Below, piece by piece: positions 11,409 through 22,440 of a stretch of 64,000 nt of DNA (positions are counted from its first letter, which is position 1; the number at the start of each line of letters is the position of its first letter). A program made the position numbers and the translations under genes. Below the pieces are notes generated by a model that ran no database searches, was not told the origin of the DNA, and worked only from the letters and a program-made list of their open reading frames with translations. Where the stretch lies: positions 2,196,441 to 2,260,440 of the forward strand of contig BCKC01000001.1 in NCBI GenBank assembly GCA_001600455.1, given 5' to 3'. Source of the stretch: Endocalyx cinctus. Lineage: Eukaryota > Ascomycota > Sordariomycetes > Amphisphaeriales > Apiosporaceae.

Positions 11409-12546
11409 TCAAGTTGAAGCGTAGTGGTGCATCAGAGATTTCCTCAAGCCTAACAGATGCACGATCTGCGCCACGTTGACAAGCACATGGAATAGCTGAT
11501 GGCTTGCGCCCTGATATATAAAATGCAGTCAGCAAAATCGTTTTTTTTTTTTTTTCAGCTGCAGCCACTAGAGAGGAAGGGCGGAAGGATTCTTACCCAG
11601 ACATCAAAAGTTCCACCGAACCACTTCTCGGGGATCCGGTTGATGTAAACCGCCGTGCCTATCAGGTAAATAAGCGACTGGGCTGCAACATGTTCCAACG
11701 AGAAGCCACCCAAAGGAATTGTGGGTGACACGGCGGCATGAAGGATCGGGGCGAAACCACTAGCTCCCAACGCGATAAATACCGTAGCCCTAGATTTTTT
11801 TTTGGAGGATTACGTTAGCCGACACCGTGTTTGTTCGTACGATGTGAGACCGGGGCATCTAGACCTACCTGAATTTCGCAGCCCTAGTCCCGTCGGCGCC
11901 TGGGTCGACCATGGATGCGAACGCCGCGAAACCACTTGCCAGGATGATGGTAATGTAGAACTTGGTGAGATGCGGATGGCCATGCAGTCCAAAGTACGTA
12001 GCTGAGACGCACGTGGACGTGATGTTGCATGCGATGCCGAGGTAATCCAACTTGAGGCAACGCCTCGAGACGTGCTCCGAGTGACAGCTGACGCAGTGAT
12101 AGAATGCCTTGGGTCAGACGGAGAAGTTAGAGTCCGAGTGTGGATGACTGCCAAAGATATGATAAGAGAGTACGTACGGAGAGCAGGCAGCAAGCGGCTG
12201 CACCAACGAGATACGTCTGAAGAGCTAGCATATCAGCACCCTTGAGAGTATAACCACCGAGGGAAGTAGTGAGGGCAGCCCAGACGGCCATGGTCAGAAA
12301 AAAGACACCCCCGATCAAGTGGGACCATATATTGACTGATTCATTGTGCAGGTACCATAGCGATTCGAAGCATCCGTAGAACGAGTCCTGTTGTCTGCGG
12401 TACGCACGTTCGATGAACGGACATGGCTGCATCCATGCAGGCACCTCTGTTCGCTCGACAACTCTCGATTTGAGGCTCTCTTTCGAACCATTATTATTTT
12501 TGATAGTGGTAGCCATATCACGGTATGTTTTTGCGGGTGAAATCAT
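11409..12546 (-). CDS. PAQR/Izh family (hemolysin III-related) seven-helix membrane protein
   Basis: Four exons: 12546-12178, 12107-11869, 11789-11597 and 11510-11409 (introns 70, 79 and 86 nt), with matching phases 0, 2 and 0; 300 residues. Family motifs read clearly across the splices: NESVNIWSHLIGG; SAFYHCVSCHSEHV then LKLDYLGIAC; and the C-terminal GASHQLFHVLV. These contain the conserved Ser/His residues that bind zinc in adiponectin-receptor-type proteins. Fungal Izh homologues affect zinc and lipid/sterol homeostasis, and the related mammalian receptors are ceramidases. Seven hydrophobic segments are expected; the N-terminus up to about residue 65 is hydrophilic and cytosolic. The ATG at 12546 has A at -3; a second in-frame ATG lies 30 nt downstream. 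The third intron carries a T/A homopolymer of 15 near its acceptor. Confidence 0.9.
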
Positions 12547-13242
12547 CGTTGCGAGAGGTTCGCTGTCCGTTACAATGCAACGTTTAAATAATATAGTGCA
12601 TATGTAGCCCGTCGACGTATGCTAGAAGGAAAACTCTGCGACAGTATATTTCCTAATACATGAAGTCTGAGAAAGGACCTAGTTCTGGAAGATGCTCCGT
12701 CTTCTAAGTATAATTATCAATGATGGATGCTTGGCCGTCTGGGTTCCCTATCTCATCATTTGCTCAGCTCTACACTATTATACTAGATCAACCAGCTCCA
12801 TGGTTACACCAGTATACCGTTCTGACCACGGCTATATTTAGACGGTAATCCACGTGGTAGTGTAGTAGTAATATCCCAATGGGTCAGGTTACAAGTGACC
12901 GGGGTCTACGGAAGCTATCCGTGCCGTGTTTAAACTCGCTGACGCTTACAAACCCAGCTTACAGTTCTGGTTACAGTTAGACAGTAGTCAGCCAAATCCG
13001 TGCTCTCCAAAGATAAGACGGGTAACTAGACACAAGAGCCACCGCCTGAAGTCACTTCGTTGGACATGGCTTTTGACAGCTAGCGGCGAGGCATTTTGAA
13101 TAGCAAAACTTCTACATTAGTTGTGCTCTCCTTCTACAAGCCAGCAGCGAATAGTGAATAATCCGAGGGATTGCAAGTTCCTAATTGTGTGTAACACCAA
13201 AGCCATGCCTGTCTATATATTGAGTGACTACGAGATCGATTC
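12547..13242. other. Intergenic region
   Basis: About 0.7 kb between the PAQR promoter and the MFS 3' end. No coding frame or RNA recognised. Confidence 0.55.
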
Positions 13243-14815
13243 TTATGCCATCGCCATTGGACTCTTTGCGCGCAAAACGGGCCCAAATTTATACATGACG
13301 AACGGTATGGGCAGGAGTGCTAACCCGATGAATGCGAGAAGACTTGTAGCCCAGGCAATACCGAGCTTCTCGTACATCTGTATCGTAAACAGGGGGAACC
13401 CGGCGCCAAACGCGTACCGGAGAAGGCCGTTTGCCGCAACGGCAGACGCGCTGTACATTGCACCGTACGTGTCGAGCAAGAACGTGACGCCGCCGAGCTA
13501 GATGCAGTTAGTAACGTAGTTATTTCGTGTGTAAATTGACTAAAGAAAAATTGTGCTCACGAAAAGTGCCACCACACCCCACCCAAAGGGGATACCTGCC
13601 GCGATCGGCACGAGGAAGTGTATGCCGGGCCTCGCCGTCCACCCAAACCAGAATAAAGCCACGGGGATACCAAACGCCCCAAGCATGCTCGTGTATAACC
13701 TCTCCTCGGGAGGAGGCTTCGCCGGTGCGCAGAGTACTTTTTTCTTCTGGTATATCGTCTTGTCGATAATGCCGAAGGTGAAAACGGCGAGCAGGTTTCC
13801 GATGAAGATGCCCAGGAAGGCGAGCCCGATCTGGCCGGGGGAAAAGCCGTACACCTTGCTGAAGACGTACGGATAGCTTTCGAAGAAGGCGAACAGGACG
13901 CCGAAGACGAACGCGTGGTAGAGAGACCAGCTCATCACGATAGGCTCCGATACCAACATCTTCAGCGGACGCACTAGCGTGATCACGAACAGCATTTTCA
14001 GCGCCACGAGGGGCGCCGGTTTAGGCGGTCCGGGCACACCCCGCTGCTTGGCGCGCCGGGAGAGGATGATCTTCTTGCTCGTCTCCCTGCTGGGGAGGGC
14101 CAGGAGGCCGATGGGCCCGGCGATGAGCAGCAGAACCCATATGAGCCACCGCCAGTCGCCGCGCGTCTCGATCGTATACCCGCCGATCAGCGGGCCGAGG
14201 CTGGGGCCGAGGAAGAAGGTGCTCGTGAGGAGCACGGTGGCGAGCCCTCCGCCGTGCTCCATGTCCCATATATCGGCTATGGTACCGGCTCCGACGGCGA
14301 GGGCGGGCGAGCCGAAGGTCGAGGAGAGGAAACGCAGGATGATGAAGCTTTGGATGTTCTTGGAGAGACCCGCGCCGGCGGTGAATAGGAGGAAAACGGG
14401 TAGGGTGATGAGGTAGACTGCTTTACGACCGCGCGTTTCCGAAATGGGCGCACCTACGACGGGCCCGAGGGCCAGCCCCAGCGCGTAGAGGGAGAGCCCT
14501 AATAGGGAGACCGACAAGCTGACGTTAAAAGTATCCATCACCTCGTAAATTCCAGCGGAATATATGGAGGTACCGAGAGACCTTCGCCATCATCAGTCTA
14601 TTTCACAATCATACAAGCTGGGACGGGCTTCTAACTTACACGGAGAAGCCGTATAGGGCTGGTAGCATGGTGTGATAGACTCTCAACCCAAGACTCCAGT
14701 TCTTGGGATTTGCCGGGTCGTTAGGGCCATCCCAGTCGGTGAGTGTATCGTGTTTAAGGGAGAGCTGGCCTCCCGGCGATATTTTGGTGTCATCGCTCGA
14801 AGCTATACTGGGCAT
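13243..14815 (-). CDS. MFS transporter, DHA1-like (12 TM)
   Basis: Three exons: 14815-14640, 14581-13561 and 13497-13243 (introns 58 and 63 nt), phases 2 and 0; 483 residues. The N-terminal DWDGPNDPANPKNWSLG is the hallmark of fungal drug:H+ antiporter and polyamine-type MFS proteins. It is followed by GFSVSLGTSIYSAG and the motif-A-like PISETRGRKAVYL between helices 2 and 3. Motif-C-like glycine/proline-rich helix LGPSLGPLIGGYTIETRGDW and the C-terminal FGAGFPLFTIQMYEKLGIAWA are also typical. It is predicted to be a plasma-membrane exporter of small molecules. Because it sits in a run with a P450, a thioesterase and a peroxidase it could export their product, but this is inference. An upstream in-frame TTG was ignored; 14815 is the first ATG. 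Confidence 0.9.
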
Positions 14816-15779
14816 CTCGATAACTGTTCCTCTAATTCGACAAGACAACGGGGCGGAATAGGTAACCAGTGGTTTTGCTGTCGAAATACACGACGATTCT
14901 ATCTCATCAAGGAAAAGGTAAAGAGATAGGACTCATGAGATGTCAGATAGAGAGGCACGGAAATCAGAAGGGAGAGGGAAGAAAAGGACTCAGAATCTCA
15001 GCTCATGTCGCCGTTTAGAGTTTATGCCAAGCGGCAGTTTTATATCTACATAATCACGACGAATCATGATCTTGTAGTACACTGTATCCGTGATAGATGT
15101 AGTGTAGGTATGTAAATAGTTCAAGTACTAGGCAGGTAGTATAGATAGAGAAGTCTGCCCTACATACCTACATAAGTAATATATAAGACTGCTTCGACTA
15201 CTACAAAATACTACAATAGTACAAATATCGCTAGATTACACGGGCACTGTGTACTACTAAAAGGATTACCAGTCAACTGGAATGACCCACTTTTCAACCT
15301 CGGTCCCATTCCCCAGGTCCACTTAAAACCCCCCACATAATCCATGAGGATCCACAAAAGGCCTCGGCACGTAAAAAGGTTGGATCCACATTTTAATCGA
15401 TTACGGAAAATGGAGGAATGCTCTTCTTACGTGTGCGTGTAGATGACAAACTCCAAGAGAAACAGGGGAAGATGTCTACATAGTACTTTGTAGAAAAGTA
15501 TTACTGGGCAAGCTGACTGCATACGTTTATTGTATGTAAATTCCAATCCTTCAATTTGTACTTTCCCTAATAGGTATAGTGGCTTTATAATCCGGCTATG
15601 AAGCTGTTCTTAAGGGATCCCCCTCCGTAAATTTCGGTACGGTAGAAGGTAGGTAAGCAAATAAGGTGATATTGCTTACATTCACCAACTGCGGTAGATT
15701 TACAACTAGATTTTTTCCATTCAAAGAGCAACATTATCACAATCTTTCAACCAATACGGTATTATTTATCTACTTATCA
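14816..15779. other. Divergent promoter region
   Basis: About 1 kb between the divergently transcribed MFS and thioesterase genes. It contains several TAGGTAGT/ACCTACATA words near 15110-15180. No coding potential. Confidence 0.55.
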
Positions 15780-16475
15780 ATGGCGCCTGTAAAATTTAAG
15801 ACCCAATTAGAAGCGTCCTCGTATCACGCACCAGGAGGAGGCGAGCTCTATAAACCACTCCGAGAGGAAATAGTACGCTCCGCCCTGGCGCAAGGCTACG
15901 ATGAGGCTACCATGATGGAGCACGGCGTAGTGTGGGCAGACGATCAGGACCCGTGGGGTCATATTATGAACGCCGGCTTCCCTCACTACGCTTCGGCGTG
16001 CAACTTCCGCCTCTTCGAGAGCTTCGAAGAACATTTAAAGGACAAGTTTCAAGACTTGATGAAGGTGCGCGGCATCGGCGTCATCGTCAAGACCAGCACT
16101 CTGGATATCAAGAGGCCGGTATCGTATCCGGACTCGGTAAGTATATGCGGAAACTAACTTCCCTTACATTTCTATAACTCGCTGCTTACCATCCGCTAGA
16201 TCATCGTCGCCAATAGGATTGACGAGGTTAAGCCTGATCGCTACCACGTCACCACAACTATGTGGTCCTTGCGGCAACAAGTTCCTGTTGCCGAATCGAA
16301 CGGATGGGTGGTTTTTTACGACTATTCCAAAGGAAAGCCTGCGAGTCTGACCCAGGCGGGTGGGGTATATGCGGATCTCTACGAGGCGCTTGCTGCGAAG
16401 GCTAAGGTGGCCAACCAGAAGCGAGCGGAGTGGGATGAAGCACATCCCAAGCGCCCTCGACGCGCGAAATTATAA
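15780..16475 (+). CDS. Hot-dog fold thioesterase-like protein (4HBT type)
   Basis: Two exons, 15780-16136 and 16200-16475, joined in phase 0 across a 63-nt intron (GTAAGT, branch ATAAC, TAG acceptor); 210 residues. The arrangement WADDQDPWGHIMNAGFPHYASACNFRLFESFEEH is that of the 4-hydroxybenzoyl-CoA thioesterase-like hot-dog family, where the Asp of the DxxGHxNN-like turn acts on the thioester. DRYHVTTTMWSLRQQ and WVVFYDYSKGKPA form the second half of the fold. A substrate acyl group cannot be predicted; many fungal members are uncharacterised and some lie in secondary-metabolite clusters. The C-terminus is basic (KRPRRAKL). The first ATG that opens the domain was taken as start. The gene is convergent with the peroxidase gene only 148 nt away. 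Confidence 0.82.
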
Positions 16476-16623
16476 GAATTTGGTATAACTCTTTTCAGAT
16501 ATTTGCTGTTAGACCTCTATTTCTGTCACCGCTGAATTCTCCCGACAAGGTCATTATATTGTAGCTAGAAAGGCTTAGTGGGTAAATCTAAAATAGATAT
16601 TCTATTATTACGCCTACTATATC

Positions 16624-17677
16624 TCACAACTCGGACACTTTATTGCCTTCGTCCTTATCACACCCTTCACTCCTCTGAAACTTGGCCACCTCAGGTTCGA
16701 TATCCATGCCCTTGTCCCCGTCCCCGGGCGGATAAGGCCTCTGAATCTCGTACCCAATGTGATACGCCATGCGATCGATATAGCTGTTCGCCTCGGGCGA
16801 GTAATAAGGCATCTCGCGACGCGCGTAGCCGACGGGCCAGTCGTCGTCGAGGTAGAACTTCTTGACGTCCTCTACGTACAGCGTGTTGAGGCCGTGCTTC
16901 CCCTGACGGCCCAAAACGCCGAACATGTTCCCGTACTGGGCCAGCGAGCAGATGGCCATCTGGTTCCCGAACCGGAACTCCGGGTTGTTCGCCTTCGAGT
17001 CGTTGTGCCGCCGGTGGTGGTGCTCCGCCGCGTCTTCGAAAGATAGTGTTGTCCCGTCCTTGGACGCCGAGATCAGCTGCTCGAAGAGCGTCGCGTTCAT
17101 GTTCACGTTGTCCCCCAGCTCCCGGTCGTTCCTCGTCGGCGCCGCGGGGCAGTTGGTGTCGTATTGCACCGCGTCGCCCGCTAGCATATCTAGGTCTATC
17201 CGGTCCAGTCCTGGATAGTTCTTCTTCGTTGGTTCCAACACGACCATGATCTGGCGGGTAAGTAAGATCCCAATGTTTCTTTTTTATGAAGAGGAGGTAA
17301 ATATGCCTTACATTGTCATCACCGAAGTTCCATACGGTCCTCGCAGCTTGACTGATATCCTCGTAGCGAATGTTTCGCCCAGACCTGTCGATATACCCTC
17401 GATTCGCGAGGGTGTTCATCGCGGGACAAGACGACCGCCGGTAGTATCCTCCACCGGATCCATTGGTCTGCTTTTCATAATAATGAAGGTGCTCATCCCA
17501 AACGAAGGGCTTCTTATACGGTATTGGATGTTCCGGATTTGGGTAAAAGAGGTCATTGTGTCCGACGGCATTTTGCTCTTGGGTTCCCAAGAACGTTTCT
17601 GGCTTCCACAGTGACCGTATCGACAAAGCAGTGGACGATGCACCGAGAAAAGACGCTACCAAGAATAACGAAAACAT
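16624..17677 (-). CDS. Secreted heme-thiolate peroxidase (chloroperoxidase/UPO family, peroxidase family 2)
   Basis: Two exons, 17677-17312 and 17250-16624, phase 0, 61-nt intron; 330 residues with a signal peptide (MFSLFLVASFLGASSTALS). The proximal heme-thiolate motif SSCPAMNTLANRGYI is intact, and DISQAARTVWNFGDDN follows as in other members. Distal residues differ: in the block aligning with the acid-base EHD (chloroperoxidase) or EGD (long UPO) triad the sequence reads VQYDTNCPAAPTRND, so the catalytic Glu seems to be replaced by Gln. DNVNMNATLFEQLI and NPEFRFGNQM match the family further on. The family uses H2O2 for halogenation, peroxygenation or one-electron oxidation; with the altered triad activity is uncertain. 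It is divergent from the Mn-lipoxygenase gene over 1 kb, which invites a link to lipid hydroperoxides (inference). Confidence 0.85.
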
Positions 17678-18682
17678 TTCGAATTATTAGACGATGGTAA
17701 GGTGATGCCTCGAAAACACGCTGCTTGCGGCGAATATTGTCTGCTATATGTCAGCATCCCACCCCCTCGGATGCGAGGCGCAAACTATGTGATAATAGGT
17801 ATCTTTTGCGGTACTTTGGAGGCATACGGCCCGCATCTTTATCAGCTCAAGATAGCCTATGCCTACGGATGGTCGGTGCTTACTTAGATGCTGGTCGATT
17901 GAGTGGGTGGCTTGAAAGGAATTGACGGTGGTTACACCCGAATCCTGCTCTGGTCGCTCACGTCACTTTCGGTGTGAGAGCCACGTGAAGTTCGTGGTCA
18001 AGGGTGCCATTCCTTCACGGTGTCCGCATCCCACCATCTTCAGCTAACTATCTTGCTCAGCTTTTCTCGGCCTGCGGTTCAGCTTCCGCCACAAATCGGG
18101 TTAGCTAAGAACTCCTGATTGAATACCTTATCTCTGTTACTTATCTAGCTATCCAGACTGCTTACGCTATTACATTCATCAGTCTTGGGTGGTTCTAATA
18201 ATAACGATATCGTTCGTATATTACGTGTGCATCGATGGGACTTACACATCACTATCGAGTCACAATCGTCGGCGGAAGGAGTTATTGCTACGCCTCCAGT
18301 TTCTGAGGCTTGTTGAAACTTTTGTGCTTGGTGTAAATCAGTCATCCCGTTAGATCTTATACTGCCCCTTGCTTTATTTTTCATACAGTATTTATGGTGA
18401 TGATGGACTTTAAAAAAAGAAGAGGCTAGACCAAGACGATGAAGGGTGGTACGATAGCACCCGTCGAATGAATTGCTGGAATTTTTATCAATGGATTATC
18501 AGTCGTAAACCCCCCGTTGGCTGATAATGTAATCCGTCGCAATGGTCCTTTTATCGATATTCCTTTGGAAGGAAATAGTTAGTAGATATAGATCGCCTAG
18601 CAGCCATTCTATCAGTAGCCACGCCCGCTTTATCCAACCACAGTACTAATCTCTAGAGTAGGCCGAGCCACCGTATGTCCTC
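17678..18682. other. Divergent promoter region between peroxidase and lipoxygenase genes
   Basis: About 1 kb, probably shared promoter DNA. No convincing ORF or RNA gene. A 14-nt word identical to a universal SSU rRNA core lies at 17915-17928 but its flanks do not match rRNA. Confidence 0.55.
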
Positions 18683-20598
18683 ATGATGTTTTTCACACTC
18701 TTATGTTTCATAGTTTTACCCGCTGCTGGCTTACCATCTCTCTACCGACAATCTCCAATTTTCAGACCGCGTGAACAGTCATGGCGAAATATCCAAGTAC
18801 CTCTTCACCCCCCTGAAGAAAGGCTTTTACTACCGATTGAGGATCCAGATCCCTTTTCGAGAAGAATGGAAGTGGACAATAGACAGACTGGATTTCTGTA
18901 CGGTCCTTCGCTCCTCGGTAATACCTCTTTTTACCCTACGGGTCTCCTCGGTGATGCTATGGCTCAGCAGCATCAGAAGCAATGGTACACAGATGCCAAA
19001 ACGCTTGTAGATACCGTGAGTGATGAAGCAGCGGCTGCCCTTGCGGCCATCAATCAGGTACGTGTACTGCATTGGGAGTTTTCTGCCCCAATATCTTTCA
19101 CCTGAGGCCTGCACGTTCTAATACTCTCTAGGCCGGTGGTATACGAACTTTGTCAGACTACGAACTGCTGTACGAAGGACAATGGCAAGGGTCGGTCCCA
19201 ATTGGCGTTGCTCCCGGAGCACTCGCCAACTTCTCCTCGGATCTGCTTTTTGCCATGGAGCGGCTGTCAACAAACCCATACTCCATTCGTCGGCTGCATC
19301 CAACCCTCGACACTTTGCCCTTCGAGATGGACGATGAAGAGGTCATAGCTCTCACTGGGTCGCATCTGGCCGCACTTCATAAAGATGGACTGCTGTTTTA
19401 TGTAGACCATAGTTATCAAAAAGACTATCCGACGACGAAAGGCAAATACGTAGCTGGCTGTCAGGCGTATTTCTACTTAAGCCTCAAGTTCAATCAACTG
19501 CTACCCTTAGCCATCAAAACGAACGTTGGCGCTGACTTGCTCTACACGCCGCTGGACGACGCAAACGACTGGCTCCTCGCTAAGGCCATGTTCAACCAGA
19601 ACGATCTTTTCCACGGGCAGATATTTCATTTGGCCAACTCGCACGCGGTCGCCGAAATCGTCCACCAGGCGGCTCTTCGCAGCATGAGCGGCAAGCACCC
19701 GGTCCTCGCGCTCCTCGACCGGCTCATGCACCAAGCTTACGCGATACGGCCCGTCGGGGAGGCCGTGCTCTTCAACGAGGGCGGTTTCTTCGACCAGACC
19801 TTCGCGGTCAACAACCAGGCCGTCCGGCGGTTCGCGACCGAGTTCTACCCCACCGGAGCCGGCGCCTTCGCCTCCAACTACTTCGAGGAGGAGCTGCGGC
19901 GGCGCGGGCTGATCGCCGACGCCGACGCCTGGGGACCCGAGCTGCCGCGGTTCCCGTTCTACGAGGACGGGTCGAGGATCATGCAATCCATCAGACGGTT
20001 CGTGCGGACCTTCGTGGACGCGTGCTACGAGAGCGACCTGGCGGTCGCGTACGACTGGGAGCTCCAGGCCTGGGTGGCCGAGGCCAACGGGCCGGCCCTG
20101 GTCATCGACTTCCCGGCGGCGCCGCTCGACCGCGTCGACGCGCTGGTCGACGTCCTCGCCCACGTGGCCTGGCTGTGCGGCGCGTCGCACCACGTGCTCA
20201 ACGCGGGCACGCCGGTGACGACGTCGGGCGTCCTGCCGCTGCACCCGGCGGCCCTGTACGCGCCGCCGCCGGACCGCAAGGGCGTCGTCGGGAGCCTCCT
20301 GCCTTACCTGCCGGACGCGGAGGCCTCGACGAAGCAGGTCGCGCTCCTGGCGCGCTTCAACCGGCCGGGCCTGGTGGAGGCGCGGGGGACGCTGCTACAC
20401 ATGTTCGACCACGAGGCGCTGCTCGCGCGGGCGCCCGCGCGGCTCGCGTCCGCGAACGAGCGCTTCGCGGAGGAGATGCGGGAGATCAGCGAATCGATCC
20501 AAGCAAAGAAGTTTGACGAGGCCGGGCTGTGTCAGGGCATGCCGTTTGTGTGGAAGGCCATGGATCCCGCGCAGATTCCCTACTTTTTGAGCGTGTGA
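18683..20598 (+). CDS. Secreted manganese-type lipoxygenase
   Basis: Two exons, 18683-19057 and 19132-20598, phase 0, 74-nt intron; 613 residues. A signal peptide (MMFFTLLCFIVLPAAG) indicates secretion, as for fungal Mn-lipoxygenases. Metal ligands can be placed: the two His of FHLANSHAVAEIVH (residues 291 and 296), His478 and Asn482 of CGASHHVLNAGT, and the C-terminal Val613 (IPYFLSV). A terminal Val rather than Ile is characteristic of the Mn enzymes. LLAKAMFNQNDLFHGQ and AYAIRPVGEAVLFNEGG are further lipoxygenase blocks. The enzyme inserts O2 into 1,4-pentadiene fatty acids such as linoleate to give hydroperoxides; regiochemistry is not predicted here. Third-position GC rises sharply in the last third of the gene (about 19.85-20.5 kb). 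Its divergent neighbour is a heme-thiolate peroxidase. Confidence 0.93.
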
Positions 20599-22440
20599 GA
20601 GTCGTAAGTAGTAAAAATAGGCAGTGCCTGGTATATTAGAGATAGAAATAGACCTGTTCAACTCATGTACAACCACTTGGAGACGCAGATAGATAGAGGT
20701 GATATCGATTGGTGTGTCATTTTTTCTTCTTTTAAAAGTGTGATCATGTGTAATAAAGGGACTGGATGACTCTGGGTATGCCGCAGGCTGCGAGGAAGGG
20801 GTGTCTCCTATTGTCTACCCTTTTATTATCGGAAGAGGGGTAAGGGTAATGCTCCCATTTTTCGATCTATTCAATAAACCAACCGAGTTTCTGGTACAAC
20901 TTATATGCCATTGTCCAGTCTCCAACCCTCACATCCTTTCTGTAATTAGATCTTATTTACGACAGGAGCTACCAGTCTTCCAATGTGCGTACATATCACC
21001 TACCATATATGTCAATAGGCATACATACTGCATATACAGTGATTCAGAGGTTAGATATTGACAACCGGTGATATAACCAAGTTAAAGCCACCCCCAGAAT
21101 AAAAATGTATATCTGAGCTGTAATAGGAATGTGGTCACATATTGAGGAGGGAAGATCCTTTGTCGGCAAACATTCGAAACTTAAATCTTGGTTGTTTGCT
21201 TCCAACCCGTCAGCCAGTTCTGCGGTATAGGACGTAACTAGACAATCCCATATGCATCATTGATCCATACACAGACTATTCGTAGCCAAGAAAGATTCAC
21301 GACGGACAATTTATAGTAACTCCAGGAGGGTCGCCCGGGTAAGCACCCAATTTCCTAGACTATTGGTCCTACATTATTAACCTCGTGATAAATTTGGAAT
21401 CGTGTTCACTGACGCTGGGAGGTTACTGGTAGCCGTGATTTCAGAAAAAGTGGATATTATCTCAATGAGCTTCACTGTGAGACTGTGATATAACAAGCCG
21501 TAATGAGCTAGGTCAAGTGAAAGGTTATGGACGGATAAGGCGACTGACGCTGGAATAGTGCTGCTCTGTAACACTCACGATGAAGGCCCTACAATACCAT
21601 TTCTTGAGCTGAAAGAGACAGCCTGAAGGACACGTGGAAGTCTCAGAATAGATTAGAATGAGCGATGCCCCGAAGTTTATCTAATTCAACGTTGGGTACG
21701 GAGTACGGAATACTCAACTCGTTGGTTAATTACGGAGTACAGAGTATACGTATGTCTAATAATACGTCATTATTTACACTAGATACGAAGGCGGTTAGTG
21801 GGCATACGCCCTGCAAATTAGTGTACGTAGGTACAATAAATACCCCTGAATCAGATAGAAAAATCAAGCATCTATTTCACCCTTCCATAAATCTTATGTC
21901 TTTTACAATAGCAACAATATCAATCAATTAGAATTAAGAGTAGGAAGCCAACACTCTTTTGAACCCTACCGCATCCATTTTGTTAAACCAATTGTCTGCC
22001 AAATGCAAAGCCACTGAATACTGCCACAATAGCGGAGTGCTTAGGTGGCAATACTCTGTTACAAACTGTGATGCTTAAGTACTTAACCTCACCGTTTTCC
22101 CTTGAGAACCGTTTTCTCATAGGAGTTATCCATACACTACGTATGCATAATTACAACAGCTCAGCCCACATTACTATATATAAACCGAGCTGAGACTTAA
22201 TAAAAGCGGCAAATGCTCTTGTGTCTCATTGACTTTTTTCTTCTTCCTTGTACACTGAAAACACGTCATTAATCAATTAATTTTTTATTTTATTTTTTGT
22301 ATTTGTGCAAAACGTAATTAAGGTCAATCGAAGTGGCGGATTGATTCTACACGAGTCCAATATTATAATTCCGAATAAAGAGTTCCGACAACTAAATAAC
22401 TAAGGAAAAGAAACTTGAAAAAGAAAAAGAAATAAATAAA
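20599..22440 (+). other. Long intergenic region upstream of the PAF-AH gene
   Basis: About 1.8 kb, AT-rich. It contains TACGGAGTA-type words near 21698-21740, which are common in ascomycete intergenic DNA, and a TATA-like element at 22175-22184. The open frame at 21665-21931 has no recognisable domain and was not called. Confidence 0.55.
22175..22184 (+). promoter_or_regulatory. Putative TATA box
   Basis: TATATATAAA about 260 nt upstream of the ATG at 22441, followed by a CT-rich and then A-rich leader, consistent with a core promoter and a long 5' UTR. Candidate only. Confidence 0.4.

Noticed and set aside
14816..14848. Upstream extension of the MFS protein beginning with a TTG codon.
   Set aside because: Nuclear fungal genes start at ATG; the first ATG in frame is at 14815.
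17915..17928. Fourteen nucleotides AAAGGAATTGACGG identical to the universal small-subunit rRNA core.
   Set aside because: The flanks on both sides do not resemble nuclear, mitochondrial or bacterial SSU rRNA, so it is probably a chance match or too degraded to call an rRNA fragment.
19507..20244. A 245-codon minus-strand open frame opposite the lipoxygenase gene.
   Set aside because: It is a shadow of the GC-rich lipoxygenase exon and is rich in Arg/Val/Gly as expected for antisense translation.
21665..21931. An 88-codon open frame in the intergenic region before the PAF-AH-like gene.
   Set aside because: It includes TACGGAGTA repeat words, shows no domain or signal, and has no splice partners.
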